Source of the DNA: Mytilus trossulus
Taxonomy: Eukaryota > Mollusca > Bivalvia > Mytilida > Mytilidae
Direction: 5' to 3'
Assembly: GCF_036588685.1 (NCBI RefSeq)
Contig: NC_086382.1
Coordinates: 76,977,999 to 77,041,998, forward strand
Length of the DNA: 64,000 nucleotides
Part shown: in pieces, positions 33,901-44,819 of the stretch
Layout of the letters: each line of letters begins with the position of its first letter
How positions within the stretch are numbered: position 1 is the stretch's first letter
Translations under genes and position numbers: made by a program
The notes under the pieces: generated by a model
Database searches by the model: none
Seen by the model: only the letters and a program-made list of their open reading frames with translations
Told to the model about the DNA's origin: nothing

Positions 33901-34498
33901 ATAGTTATCAAAAGTACCAGGATTATAATTTTATACGCCAGACGCGCGTTTCGTCTACATAAGACTCATCAGTGACGCTCATATCAAAATAGTTAAAAAG
34001 CCAAATAAATACAAAGTTGAAGAGCATTGAGGACCTAAAATTCCAAAAAGTTGTGCCAAATACGGCTAAGGTAATCTACTCCTGGGGTAAGAAAATCCTT
34101 AGTTTTTCGAAAAAATTCAAAGTTTTGTTAACAGAAAATTGATAAAAATGACAATATAATTGATATTCATGCCAACACCGAAGTGCTGACTACTGGGCTG
34201 GTGATACCCTCGGGGACGAAACGTCCACCAGCAGTGGCATCGACCCAGTGGTGTAAATAGTTATCAAAAGTACCAGGATTATAATTTTATACGCCAGACG
34301 TGCGTTTCGTCTACATAAGACTCATCAGTGACGCTCATATCAAAATAGTTAAAAAGCCAAATAAATACAAAGTTGAAGAGCATTGAGGACCTAAAATTCC
34401 AAAAAGTTGTGCCAAATACGGCTAAGGTAATCTACTCCTGGGGTAAGAAAATCCTTAGTTTTTCGAAAAAATTCAAAGTTTTGTTAACAGAAAATTGA
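33898..34498 (+). repeat. Family C repeat, well-preserved head-to-tail dimer
   Basis: Copy 1 (33898-34257) runs from AGTTATCAAAAGTACCAGGA through GACGCGCGTTTCGTC and AGTTGAAGAGCATTGAGGAC to a linker ending GGCATCGACCCAGTGGTGTA. Copy 2 starts at once (34255) and runs to about 34498 without the linker. The monomer is about 357 bp. The two copies differ at only a few bases (GACGTGCG for GACGCGCG), so the duplication is recent. It interrupts the LINE endonuclease. Confidence 0.9.
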
Positions 34499-34499
34499 T

Positions 34500-34642
34500 A
34501 GGTTTTCATTTAATTCATTTAACAAGTTTAATTGGCAGTTGAATAACCAATGCTCTTGTATCAGACATATATCAAACTTCTTCGTAGCTTCAGTAAAAAA
34601 TGGTCCACATGTTGATATATTCTTACAATTAAAAGTTAAAAT
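34500..34642 (-). repeat. Inverted duplicate of LINE segment 33655-33805
   Basis: Reverse complement of the LINE 5' endonuclease stretch, for example CCAATGCTCTTGTATCAGAC against the QEHW region, with two small differences. It is placed directly after the family C dimer, and LINE sequence resumes in forward orientation at about 34643. The pattern suggests that the family C insertion was accompanied by an inverted templated duplication. Confidence 0.85.
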
Positions 34643-35081
34643 GCTAAATCATCTTATCACCCCATTACCTTTAGGAAATGAAAGAATTCAATGCATTGAA
34701 ATGAAAGGAAGTACTAACAAATTACTACTTGTATCTTTATATATGCCGTGAAGAAGCTCAAACAATAGTACTGCTGAATTTCAGGAATGTATTGATGTAT
34801 TATATGAAATTATACAAACTTTTGGATTAACACATGTAATCATGATTGGAGGAGATTTTAAAGAAAACCTGTTAGTCACATCAAATAACAAAAGAAGCAA
34901 ATATGTTTCTGAATTTATAAATGAATGTAAGTTAAAAACCCAGAATGTGGGAAAGACATTTATACACTCTAATGGTAGTGACTGTACATCAATTGATTAT
35001 ATCTTGTACCCAGAGCACTTTAATGACAACATATTACATCTTAGGAGATTAGAAATAACAAGTAACATTTCAGATCATTAG
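34643..35081 (+). pseudogene. LINE ORF2, C-terminal half of endonuclease
   Basis: Reads LPLGNERIQCIEMKGS, LLLVSLYMP (then a stop at 34749), MIGGDFKENL where active enzymes have GDFN, SIDYILYP, and ends NISDH before a TAG at 35079. The SxIDYI and SDH motifs are the conserved catalytic end of the fold. The N-to-K change in GDFN and the stops show decay. Confidence 0.8.
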
Positions 35082-35084
35082 CCA

Positions 35085-36676
35085 GTGTGTGCAAATATTA
35101 AATTCAGTTACTCAATGAAAACTAACCAAGATATAAAGAGCAATAATGGACAAACTGTTCGTAAAATAGATTGGCAGAAAATTGACAAAGCATTATATAA
35201 ACAGGTTTTATCTGATGAGATTGATAAATATGACTATACAGTTAGTGACCCACTAGAGATTGATAAAGCAGTTACCAACATCAACAACGCAGTGTCTAGA
35301 GCTTTAACATCTATTGTACCACCTCCGAAAGGAAAAAAGCGTAAACCTAAACTGAAATTTATGACCCACAACATATATTTGGCAATAAAAGCAAAGAAAA
35401 ACGCATTCTGCGAATGGAAATTCAACGGAAGACCAGAAATAATTACAAATCCTCTATTTTTAAATAAAAAGCAAACTACATATGAACTTAGAAAACTATG
35501 CAGGATTGAAAATGCAAAATTTCGGATTATAGAGAGACAACAACTGGTTGGTGCAAGAACAATGGATAGTAAACTCTTCTTTCAACTTATAAAAAAACAA
35601 AGAGGGAAATTAAATCGATTCATTGATGAACTTCAAGTTGGTGAATCTAACCTGAAAGGTGACAACAATATTCTTGGAGGATGGAAGACCCATTTCGAAA
35701 ACTTAGCAAAAGAATCAAATCCTATGAATTTTGATCAAGACTACTTTCAGTTAGTTGACGCTGAATATCATCAAATTATACAGATATGTCTAGTTGCCTA
35801 CAAACATGAAGAAGTAACTACAGAAGAATTACAAAATGCTCTAAATAAGCTAAATAGAAACAAGTCTGCTGATATATTTGGTATTACTGCAGAATGCCTT
35901 TTTTTCGGCGGTGAAAAACTTGATAGTATATTGCTTAAAGTAATCAACGCATCATTTCAGCCTGCCATATTTCAAATAATTTGAAAATTGGTACTCTTAC
36001 ACCAATCTTTAAGAATAAAGGAGACATATCAAATTCAAAAAATTATAGAGGCATTACCATTACTCCATCAATGTCTAAAATAATAGAAACCATACTCAAA
36101 CTACGAATTAATCCAAACATACTGGAAGATCAAAACCCTCTTCAACGTGGTTTTACCAAAAATACGGCTCCTCTTATAGCATCTCTAATCATGGAGGAAT
36201 TTAAAAGAGAAAGTAAAGACTTGAATAAACCAACAATATACGGAATGCTAGACGCTAAATCTGCTTTTGATGTAGTACGACATACAAACCTAATCAGAAA
36301 GCTATATCATTTAGGCATTTCAGAACAGTGCATTTTAATGATTGATAACCTATACAAAGACGCTACGTCTAAAATTAAATGGAAAGGAAATACATCTGAT
36401 GCATTCAACATTGAGCAAGGTGTAAGGCAAGGAGGAACATTAAGTGCCGATTTATACAAAGTTTATGTAAACCAGCTATTGAATAATTTTGTAGAGTCTA
36501 AACTTGGTGGAAAAATAGGATCAATAAGTTGCTGTGCCCCCACCTGTGCAGACGACATAGCAATAGTTGGAAATAACCCATTCGACATACAAGTTCTCAT
36601 AAATATGGAATATGACTACAGCGAACGAGAAGGCTATCTTCTACAACCTGAAAAAAAGTGTTATTTTACCGATTAA
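35085..36676 (+). pseudogene. LINE ORF2 linker and reverse transcriptase
   Basis: The first frame (35085-35984) is a basic linker ending in the fingers region with NALNKLNRNKSADIFGITAE. After a frameshift at about 35980 the second frame has LTPIFKNKGDISNSKNYRGI, YGMLDAKSAFDVV (catalytic D), GVRQGGTLSADLYKVYVNQL and TCADDIAIVG (catalytic DD, with the usual F replaced by C). Spacing is normal for LINE RTs. Confidence 0.88.
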
Positions 36677-37830
36677 AACTAACAGTAAAGTAACATTTAC
36701 AGAAGATACTTGGTTGATGAATAACAATCCAATGCCAATTGTCACCAAAACACCACATATTGGTATACAAAGGGATGCAACCGATTCAGCAGGTAGCACC
36801 ATAGAGGCAAATCTTAAAAAAGCCAGAAGATCTTTATATAGTTTAATGCACACTGGTTTACACGGAGAAATGGCCTAGACCCAATATCTGCAATAAGTAT
36901 GCTACAAACATTTATATTTCCAATTATGTTTTATGGATTAGAAATTTTACTGCCTACTGGAAAAAATATAGATTTAATATCAAAACAGTATAAAAGAATA
37001 ATAAAGCAGATCCTCTCTTTACCCGTCAATGTAGCTGACCCAGCAATTTACGTAATATCTGGCTTGCTACCTCCTGAAGCAGTCATACACAAAAAGGCAC
37101 TCATCTTATTCGGAAGTATATGCAGAGCTGGATGCACCTCCACTGAATTGAAAATCGCTGAAAGACAATTAGGAATTAAATGCATTAAAAGCAACAGTTG
37201 GTTTATTGCTATCAAAGCTATATTTTTGAAATATGAAATTGGTGATCCATACATGTGTCTATTTGATACGACTATGTCCAAAATGCAATGGAAGAATATG
37301 GTGAAACAGAAAGTCAATATTTATTGGTCAAATCGAATTAAACAAGAAATTACATTGTTTTCATCTATAGAACATCTTGGAGAAATTTTTACTATTGGAA
37401 AATGTCACCCAATAGCAAAAACTATATCAGTCAATATAAGAGACATATCTAGAATACCAGTCCGACTTAAAATCTTAACTGGAACCTACATTCTTCAGAC
37501 AAAAAGGGCTGTGTTCAATAAAGCTATACCAGATGGTACCTGTATGATGTGCAAAAAAGAACGAAGAAACTATGAATCATTTCCTGTTGATTTGTGAAGA
37601 ACTAGAATGCATACGAAAACCACTTATGTTAGAAATAATAAACATTAGCAGTATGATTTTTGCCAAACATAAAGTAGATGCTGCAATTCATATAACAACA
37701 GTAATAGTCAACCCATATTTTTATTGCACACAGTTGAATTCACAAGCTCTTATATCAGACATTGATACTCAACTAGAACCATTATGCAGAAGCTTGTGCT
37801 ATAAATTGCAGGTAAAAGTATAAACTACAA
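36640..37830 (+). pseudogene. LINE ORF2 thumb and C-terminal zinc-finger region
   Basis: Three frames joined by one-base shifts (near 36650, 36876 and 37575). They contain YNLKKSVILPI, KTPHIGIQRDATD, GLEILLPTGKNIDLI and KQYKRIIKQILSLP, then CMMCKKE followed, in the shifted frame, by MNHFLLICEELEC. Together these give the CxxC...HxxxxC knuckle found at the C-terminus of many Jockey/CR1-like ORF2 proteins. Confidence 0.8.
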
Positions 37831-38242
37831 CACGTGGCATGGATCACTTACCATAAGACCAAAGTTAAAAGCTGCCGCGATGAATACTATTGCATAGCAA
37901 GAACTTGTAACTTGGAAACTTTAATATTCCTTAGTTATATGGAGGCTGTCTGTTGTATTGTGTTTGTATTAACTTCATGCAGACATTTACAAGATAACAG
38001 GCAATGCACGACCCTGATGAAATGTCATTTAATTATATATTAAAAAAAACTTAAAAAAACCCAAAACAGTTGCACACAATTAATATTGCTTACTATTTGT
38101 AAGTACAATTATAAGATGTCAAAATCAGATGAACATAGTGTAAAAAGGAATTTTATTGTTTAAAGTAGGTGACATCACCGGCAAGGATCATGATATTTTT
38201 TAAAGATCATGATATTTATTGAAAAGTAAAATATTAAAAGTG

Positions 38243-38879
38243 TAACGTGACGGTACCCAAATTGCACCTATATTGACAGTTTTTTCACCTACGTTTTTTT
38301 ATGATCAGGAAAAACATGTCCATACTGTGTTTATTTTGTAGCCCTATCCTTCTTTGTCATACGGGTACACCAATTTAATTTTTAGTCCATATTGAGTCAT
38401 TAAAAAATGGGTTTGAATCAACCTCCAAACTATCCATGATTCTGTAATGAGGAGTACCCAAATTGCATCCATGCTTAAATTTACATCATCAAAAGTCTAA
38501 TAACCGAGCTTTTGTTTAATTTCTTCAAATATTTTGAACAATTGGATATTTGTCCATGCTTACTATTTATATTTTACGAAATGGATACTTATAATATATT
38601 GTGTTTGCCAATTTTAAAAAGATGACGTTTTGATGACGTCGCATGGTGACGTTTTCGTACATTTTGTTTTTTTCAGTAAACAGTCCATCTGTTGATAAAT
38701 ACTGTGAACGTTTTGTGTATAACTAAATATGTTTACCTATGTTGAAAGACGGGCATAGTATCAAATCATAAAAATACAACTTGTTTAGTCTCTAGGAAAT
38801 CTTGTAAGATTTTTATTGCTATTTTTTTCTAAAAAGGTGCAATTTGGGTACTCGGTGCAATTTGGGTACCCTTACGTTA
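38243..38879. mobile_element. 637-bp TIR element with GGTACCCAAATTGCACC ends
   Basis: The left end TAACGTGACGGTACCCAAAT and right end (complement TAACGTAAGGGTACCCAAAT) form 28-bp TIRs with two mismatches. Extra copies of the inner motif (TACCCAAATTGCA, near 38452, and inverted near 38837) lie inside. No ORF is seen. It is a non-autonomous DNA element of a family I cannot name. Confidence 0.8.
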
Positions 38880-39309
38880 TGTACTACGTTTCCTTATGTT
38901 TCTATTCTTTATTTCTATACTTCTATTTTAATCTTAATTATAAGACCGGTAAAATAGCATTTAAGAGCCATGAAATAGCTACTGCCTTAAATTTATTTAA
39001 TTTGATCTGTGATATTCATTTTACAATATTGGAGATCTATACGATCTAGAGTTTCTTAACACCGTATAGACACATCGGAATTGTCCGAGTCGATATCCCT
39101 GCACGCAGCCAAAACATGCAATCCGCGCAGAAAAGCTACATGTATCGTACCGTGTGAATGCCATTTCAAGTATACAAAAGCATACACGAATACAATTAGC
39201 GATGAAAACTTAGATCAACTGACTGTGCCATTAATATTTAATTTTTATGTAGCTTTTGAAATGTAAAATTAATACGTACTATTTCTATTGTATATTTGAA
39301 AAAAATACC

Positions 39310-39485
39310 TACATGGTCCAAATACTCATATGGTCCTGCCCGTTAATAACCAAACGAGTATAATACTCATATGGTCCGACCATACGCGTACGGTCGGACC
39401 ATACGCGTATGGTCGGACCATATGAGTATACGCATATGGTCATGACCATACGCGTATGGTCCAAATACTCATATGGTCCGGAACA
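39310..39485. repeat. Cluster of nested palindromes (CATATGGTCCGACCATACGCGT)
   Basis: Motifs CATATGGTC, GGTCGGACC, ACCATACGCGTATGGT and ACTCATATGGTCC recur in both orientations, so nearly every segment can pair with a neighbour. At least five ACGCG(T) cores and six ATGGTC arms lie within about 175 bp. It would form cruciforms or hairpins and has the look of a multi-site binding platform. No gene. Confidence 0.85.
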
Positions 39486-39489
39486 TCAA

Positions 39490-39960
39490 TACTACTTAAT
39501 ACTGGGTACTGGCTATGTTCAGTGTAACGGTTAATACATCCAACCGTTAATCTGAGATATGTGCCTCTAAGACAATAGAAGTATGACTAGTTGTCTTCTC
39601 ATCAGAAGTAAAACCTTGACAAAATGAGGACGTTAAATCCGATGCCTCGTGTTTAAATTCATTTAAAGAATACTTTCAACAACTCTTTGATGAGTCCGTA
39701 GCTAGCCAGTTGCAAAATAGTAAAATCTTATTTTTCTGTGGCAGTCTGAATTTCCCCGATCGTCATCCAAGATTGGTCTCTTTGCCTAGACCGTACAAAT
39801 GCATGCTTTCGTCCTGAAAATGCATGACATATTTGCCACTGGATATTATCACACCAACAGTCTTATCAATCTATTAGGATATATGATTTTAAAACAACAG
39901 AACGACGTCAGAGTTGCAACTTAACTTTCTCAATAAATCATCTATTTATAAGTAAACATC
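39490..39960. other. Intergenic with one diverged dispersed-repeat block
   Basis: A block around 39790-39870 (GCATGCTTTCGTCCTGAAAA, CATGACATATTTGCCACTGG) is of a kind seen widely in bivalve genomes. The rest is unexplained. No gene. Confidence 0.4.
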
Positions 39961-39962
39961 TT

Positions 39963-40160
39963 GGAGGGGGGGCAAGGGGTTTAACTGTTATGCTGTTATG
40001 GGGCTTTTTAATTCTTTGTTATCTGTTATTCTGAAAATATATTTACTGTTAGCTGTTATTGTCTCATTCTTTGTTAGCTGTTATAGGACTATTTTCTATT
40101 TTGTTATCTGTTATTGTGAGAATCTATTTGCTGTTAACTGTTATTGAAAATTAGAATGTT
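39963..40160 (+). repeat. TGTTATCTGTTATT tandem repeat with G-rich left terminus
   Basis: Starts GGAGGGGGGGCAAGGGG and continues with about seven irregular units of CTGTTAGCTGTTATT spaced 20-45 bp. The matching opposite terminus (CCCCTTGCCCCCCCTC) and the same TGTTATCTGTTATT units occur at 41915-42022, suggesting two ends of one roughly 2-kb insertion. Confidence 0.6.
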
Positions 40161-41184
40161 AGCATTTTGACAGCCAATCTTCCGTAGAAATTGAAGATAA
40201 TTGAAAATTGTGATTTGAATGGATAATAGTCTCATTGGCACGCTTACCACATCTTCTTAAAATTTATATCTATTGGGGTCTTTCTACTGGGGAAATCGGT
40301 TGGCCCTGTATTTGCAGAAGAATTTCAGTAACATGCATCACATACATATATGAAATCAATTGGACCCAGGACCATTCAAGTATATATTATTATTACACTT
40401 TGTAATATTTTCCATTGTCTGTGAACATGTAGCATTTTGTACAAATTATGATTCACTTATTACTTGTACAATGACTTATACTAGTAGTATGGATTTGGTT
40501 ATAAAAAAAGCATTGGTACACCCTATAGATTTTTTTATTCAATGACAACATACTAATCTTCATGTTGTACTTTAACACCACTGTCCCTGATTAGGAGGGG
40601 GTTGGACACCAACTAGCATGCTAAAGTTGACGCAGTCACATTCTGTATGTGCCTATTTCCAAGTCAGGAGCCTGGATTCAATGGTTGTAGTTTGTTACTT
40701 GTGACTAAGTTTCTCGTTCACTATTTTGTTTTAGACAGTTAGTTTTCTCCTTTGAATTGTTTTACATTACTAATTAAGTGGTGTAGGTTTGAATTATGGC
40801 TTTGGGAATTATACAACATCTTTTTCTTTTAGCATTTATATTATAAGTGCAACTCCCTCTCTTTTTATTTACATGAAAGAGAACCCTGACCACCATATTT
40901 TTTAAAGCTTTTTAACTGCTTCACATGGCGGAAATTGAAGCTCAGAAACCATTGCTGCAAATACAAATGTGTCTTCAGTTTAATTTTTCGACAAATACCC
41001 TTTTTAAAATCCTACAGCTTCTCCAATGCTGTACCCAAATTTTCCATATTCTATAATTTCACATAATATACATGATTGGTGTTTCACTTGGTGTCATCCA
41101 AATTTTCACTAGGTCCTATTTCTATTATACTATCAGAATTGTCACTCGAGTCAATTTATATTATCAGAATAACCATAATAACAG

Positions 41185-41330
41185 TATATTTAACGGTACC
41201 AATTTTCCTGCACCAGCTGCGCATTTCGACAATACATGTCTCTTCAGTAATGCTCGTGACCAAAATATTTGAAATCCAAAGCTTATATAAAAAATGAAGA
41301 GCTATAATCCAAATGGTAAAAAAAGTAAAG
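41185..41330 (+). repeat. Dispersed repeat (ATGCGCATCTGG type), plus strand
   Basis: Reverse complement of 16870-17000, including CGGTACCAATTTTCCTGCAC, CTGCGCATTTCGACAATACA, CATGTCTCTTCAGTAATGCT and GAAATCCAAAGCTTATATAA. Confidence 0.75.
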
Positions 41331-41914
41331 CCAAATCCGCGAAAGGAATCAGAGCTTTGCACGAGGGAGATACATTCCTCAATTTATAATAATTTCTAAC
41401 ATTTGGCATGCGTGTTTCAGTAACATGTCCCGTCTCCACTGATCTGGGTATTTTTGTATCTTATAAGTAAGTTTTATCATGAGGTCATTAAATAAAAAAA
41501 AAAATTGTGCATCAATGTTTTTTTAATACTTGTAAAGTATATATATTGCTTTTCAGAAAAAAAAATCTAAAAATCAAATTGATAATAAAGTGTCACTGGC
41601 TGCACTATTTTCAAAAATTAAATAAAAAAACCTAAATCATTAAAAATTGATCCCTCAAATCGGCCCTAGATTAAAAATATCCCTATATCAAAAGCAGTAA
41701 CTAGTAATTTCGTTCAGAAAAAATCAACATGCATATGTTATTAACTTATTGTACAATTTACAGAAAAAAAATCAACTACGGCATGACTGCTCCCCCTACG
41801 GACGAAACGTTTTGTTTACACGAATTACAACTTTCTAGGTTTATACCAAAGTTATATACTAAGATCTATGAGTCATCTACTGAATTGGTCCTTGACAGAT
41901 TTATTTTCATATTT

Positions 41915-42022
41915 CATTTACTGTTATCTGTTATTATCCCTTTTCAATTCCTTGTTATCTGTTTTTCACCAAATGAATTCACTGTTTTGCTGTTATGGGG
42001 ACCCCCCTTGCCCCCCCTCATA
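41915..42022 (+). repeat. TGTTATCTGTTATT repeat with C-rich right terminus
   Basis: Contains ACTGTTATCTGTTATTATCC and CTTGTTATCTGTTTTTCACC, then TGCTGTTATGGGGACCCCCC and the terminus CCCTTGCCCCCCCTC. It is the complement of the G-rich start at 39963. It interrupts LINE coding sequence, which resumes at 42023. Confidence 0.6.
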
Positions 42023-42780
42023 TTAAGTATAGAAACAGGTAGATATTATAATGTTGATAAAAATAAAAGACTATGTATAAAGTGTAATACTTGCTCTATT
42101 GAAGATGAATACCATTTTATACTTGAATGTAAAAAGTATAGTCAAATTCAAGAAAAGTATATAAAAAAGTATTATTGAAGAAATCCTTCTACATCTAATA
42201 ATATCAAAAGTACCAGGATTATAATTTTATACGCCAGACGCGCGTTTCGTCTACATAAGACTCATCAGTGACGCTCAGATCAAAATAGTTAAAAAGCCAA
42301 ACAAATACAAAGTTGAAGAGCATTGAGGACCCAAAATTCCAAAAAGTTGTGCCAAATACGGCTAAGGTAATCTACTCCTGGGGTAAGAAAATCCTTAGTT
42401 TTTCGAATAATTCAAAGTTTTGTAAACAGAAAATTTATAAAAATGACCATATAATTGATATTCATGTCAACACCGAAGTGCTGACTACTGGGCTGGTGAT
42501 ACCCTCGGGGACGAAACGTCCACCAGCAGTGGCATCGACCCAGTGGTGTAAATAGTTATCAAAAGTACCAGGATTATAATTTTATACGCCAGACGCGCGT
42601 TACGTCTACATAAGACTCATCAGTGACGCTCAGATCAAAATAGTTAAAAAGCCAAACAAATACAAAGTTGAAGAGCATTGAGGACCCAAAATTCCAAAAA
42701 ATTGTGCCAAATTAACTTATCCAGTTGTTATCTGTCAGAAATATTAAAGAATTGAATAACTTAGATATATTTTTAAAATC
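42020..42780 (+). pseudogene. Second LINE, C-terminal zinc-finger tail, split by a repeat
   Basis: Reads LSIETGRYYNVDKNKRLCIK, then CNTCSIEDEYHFILECKKYS: the C..C...H....C knuckle of Jockey/CR1-type ORF2 ends. It is interrupted at about 42200 by a family C dimer and resumes at about 42712 as LIQLLSVRNIKELNNLDIFL to a stop near 42812. AATAAAG at 43005 may be the element's 3' signal. It differs clearly from the 33.6-37.8 kb LINE. Confidence 0.75.
42203..42715 (+). repeat. Family C repeat, head-to-tail dimer inside LINE tail
   Basis: Same structure as 33898-34498: full monomer with linker (42203-42555, ending CATCGACCCAGTGGTGTAAA), then a truncated second monomer (42556-42715, with GACGCGCGTTACGTC). 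Two independent insertions with the same dimer form suggest that the dimer, or a longer array, is the mobile unit. Confidence 0.9.
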
Positions 42781-42914
42781 TGCAGAAAACCTAGAATTTA
42801 ATTGCAGTATATAATATTTTTGTTCTCACTTTATTTAAGTATTATATCATTCTCCGCTCGTATTTCGTATTTGTATTATGTATTTTGTATTATATGTTCT
42901 TTCATGCACACCTT

Positions 42915-42942
42915 ATATTTATATATATATATATATATCTCT
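42915..42942. repeat. TA microsatellite
   Basis: About ten TA dinucleotides in the 3' part of the second LINE tail. Similar short TA runs are at 46298, 48095 and 48820. Confidence 0.8.
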
Positions 42943-43284
42943 TGTGAAATTCTTATATTGGTGTAAAATTGTGTATATGTATCCTATATGCTGTATTGCT
43001 TTCGGAATAAAGTATTAATAAGTCCGGTACCTTTATGAATAAAAGTACACTATGACCTCTGACTACCGGAGACTAAATTCTTTGAGTTATACAACTATAG
43101 CTTATCGTATGGCCTAAAACAAGATGCAAGAGCCAACACTGTAAAGTAAGCTATAAAGGTTCTAAAACAACTTTAAATAGATACCAAAAAGCTTGATTCA
43201 TGCTCAAAACTACATACAAAAGCAAAAATCATAAAAAGCAACTAACGATAACCATAATGAATAACACATCAATCATATGATCGA

Positions 43285-43445
43285 TTGTTTACGTGAGACA
43301 CGCGTTTCGTCGACATAAGACTCATCGGTGACACTCGAACCAAGTAAAACTTCGAAGAATATTTAAAAAAAAACCAACGTAACCCTATTAAAAATACGGC
43401 TTAGGTCATATATACCCCCTGAGGTAGTAGAACATTTATTATATT
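43285..43445 (+). repeat. Diverged family C copy
   Basis: Contains GAGACACGCGTTTCGTCGAC, CATAAGACTCATCGGTGACA and AATACGGCTTAGGTCATATA. More diverged than the copies at 33.9 and 42.2 kb. Confidence 0.6.
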
Positions 43446-43449
43446 TCAA

Positions 43450-44800
43450 ATATCTACGAAGAATTCAAAATTGTCAACTGAATGAAAAGATATCCCCATA
43501 TTTTAAAGTATTTACAGCATGTCAACAAACAAGCTCTTGACGCTAGGCTTCCTCTAAAATACTGATAAAATTTGCACCATCAATAAGTCTGTCGTATGCG
43601 ATGATTAAAACGGTGGGAAATTCAAAAGGTGGACATATCTCACGTTCAAATTCATGAGGCCAATATCAGATTTGACACATTTTTGCGTACCTATGGTTGC
43701 AAAACTGGAATGTGTATTGATCCAATTGAGAAAGAAGTATTTTTCAATAGCTATTCATAGTCTGCTTTGTGTAAGTGCAAATTGACTAAGACCAATAGGA
43801 TATTGGTTTTCTACCCCAAAAAAAAATCCGTTGACATCTCAGCTTCTATGGTTCTTTTATCTATTTTTTATACTATGCGTAATTTTTGTACCAAAACAAA
43901 TGCCTTCATGGTTTATATTCATACTCTTTTTCGATTGTTTATGTCCGTTTATTCGAGGGAAATTAACAGAGAAAGCGATTTCGGAAATTTGATTGAAAAG
44001 GGGGTGTGTAAAAATGAACAAAATTTAGAATAATACAGTGATAACGATATATATTAAACAAATAATGAACTGCTGAATAATACGAACATCATTAATTTGG
44101 GTTTCAAGCCGAAAATATCTAAAAAATGAAAAAAATATCTGAAAATAGGCACCATTTTTATAAAAAAATTCCAAAATTATTACAAAAATCTTTTTTTTAA
44201 AAAGTATTTTTTTATACATTGACATGTTGAACGTACATGCATTGTGACAACAGAAACTGAAGCTACATGTTAATTTGTCACGCTTTAACACAGTTGTTTT
44301 TCAAATTGGAATTATTTCTCGATTTTTATTCAATTTTTACAAAAATTGCACCGTACGATTCTTTGACGACCGACCAAAAAAGGAAGTTCATATATCATAC
44401 TATAACATATTAAAAATTCAGCTGTGTGTTAGGTGGGTGCATTAAAGCAACTAACTAAGCGTCTTTTCTAAAAATGTCACTCGCCTATATACAAGTGTGG
44501 GGTTACAAAGAAATAAGTGTTTTAGTTCTGAACATTTACGATTTTTTTTTTCGGTCTTTCTGTTATATACGTTTATTCATTCTTACCTGGAAAGGGCGCT
44601 GGGACGGTCGGTTGGAAGGCCGCTGGGAAGGTCGGGAAGACCGCTGTGGAGGGCGCTAAGGGAAATCTTCCCGCCGATCCTCCTTCAGTTGACGACGGTG
44701 TTCCTTCGTCACTCTGAATTCGTCTCAAGATGCTGTAAAAAATAGTTTACATTAATCACAGTTTATGCTCTGTGAGATGTATATGCATATACGTATTTTA
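43450..44800. other. Intergenic, no gene supported
   Basis: Mostly AT-rich. A GC-rich patch at 44590-44700 holds imperfect repeats of GGGAAGGTCGG and GGGCGCTGGGA. Short frames at 43767-44033 and 44025-44291 show no recognisable motif. Confidence 0.4.
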
Positions 44801-44819
44801 TGTTCATTTGTGTTGTACA

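Larger units (their letters stand above)
33600..37830 (+). mobile_element. Non-LTR retrotransposon (LINE), decayed, with internal insertion and inversion
   Basis: One ORF2-like protein is spread over several frames: APE-type endonuclease start (about 33690-33900), an insertion plus inversion (33898-34642), endonuclease end (34643-35081), linker and RT (35085-36676), then a C-terminal region with a CCHC-type zinc finger (to about 37825). The domain order and the GVRQGG and ADD motifs place it in the APE-bearing Jockey/CR1/I-like group. At least five stops or frameshifts make it inactive. The 3' end lacks an obvious long polyA; AT-rich DNA follows. Confidence 0.85.

Noticed and set aside
41729..42178. 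149-codon frame as a single protein
   Set aside because: It is a chance fusion of unexplained sequence, the TGTTATCTGTTATT repeat and the LINE zinc-finger tail. Only the last about 50 codons are real LINE sequence.
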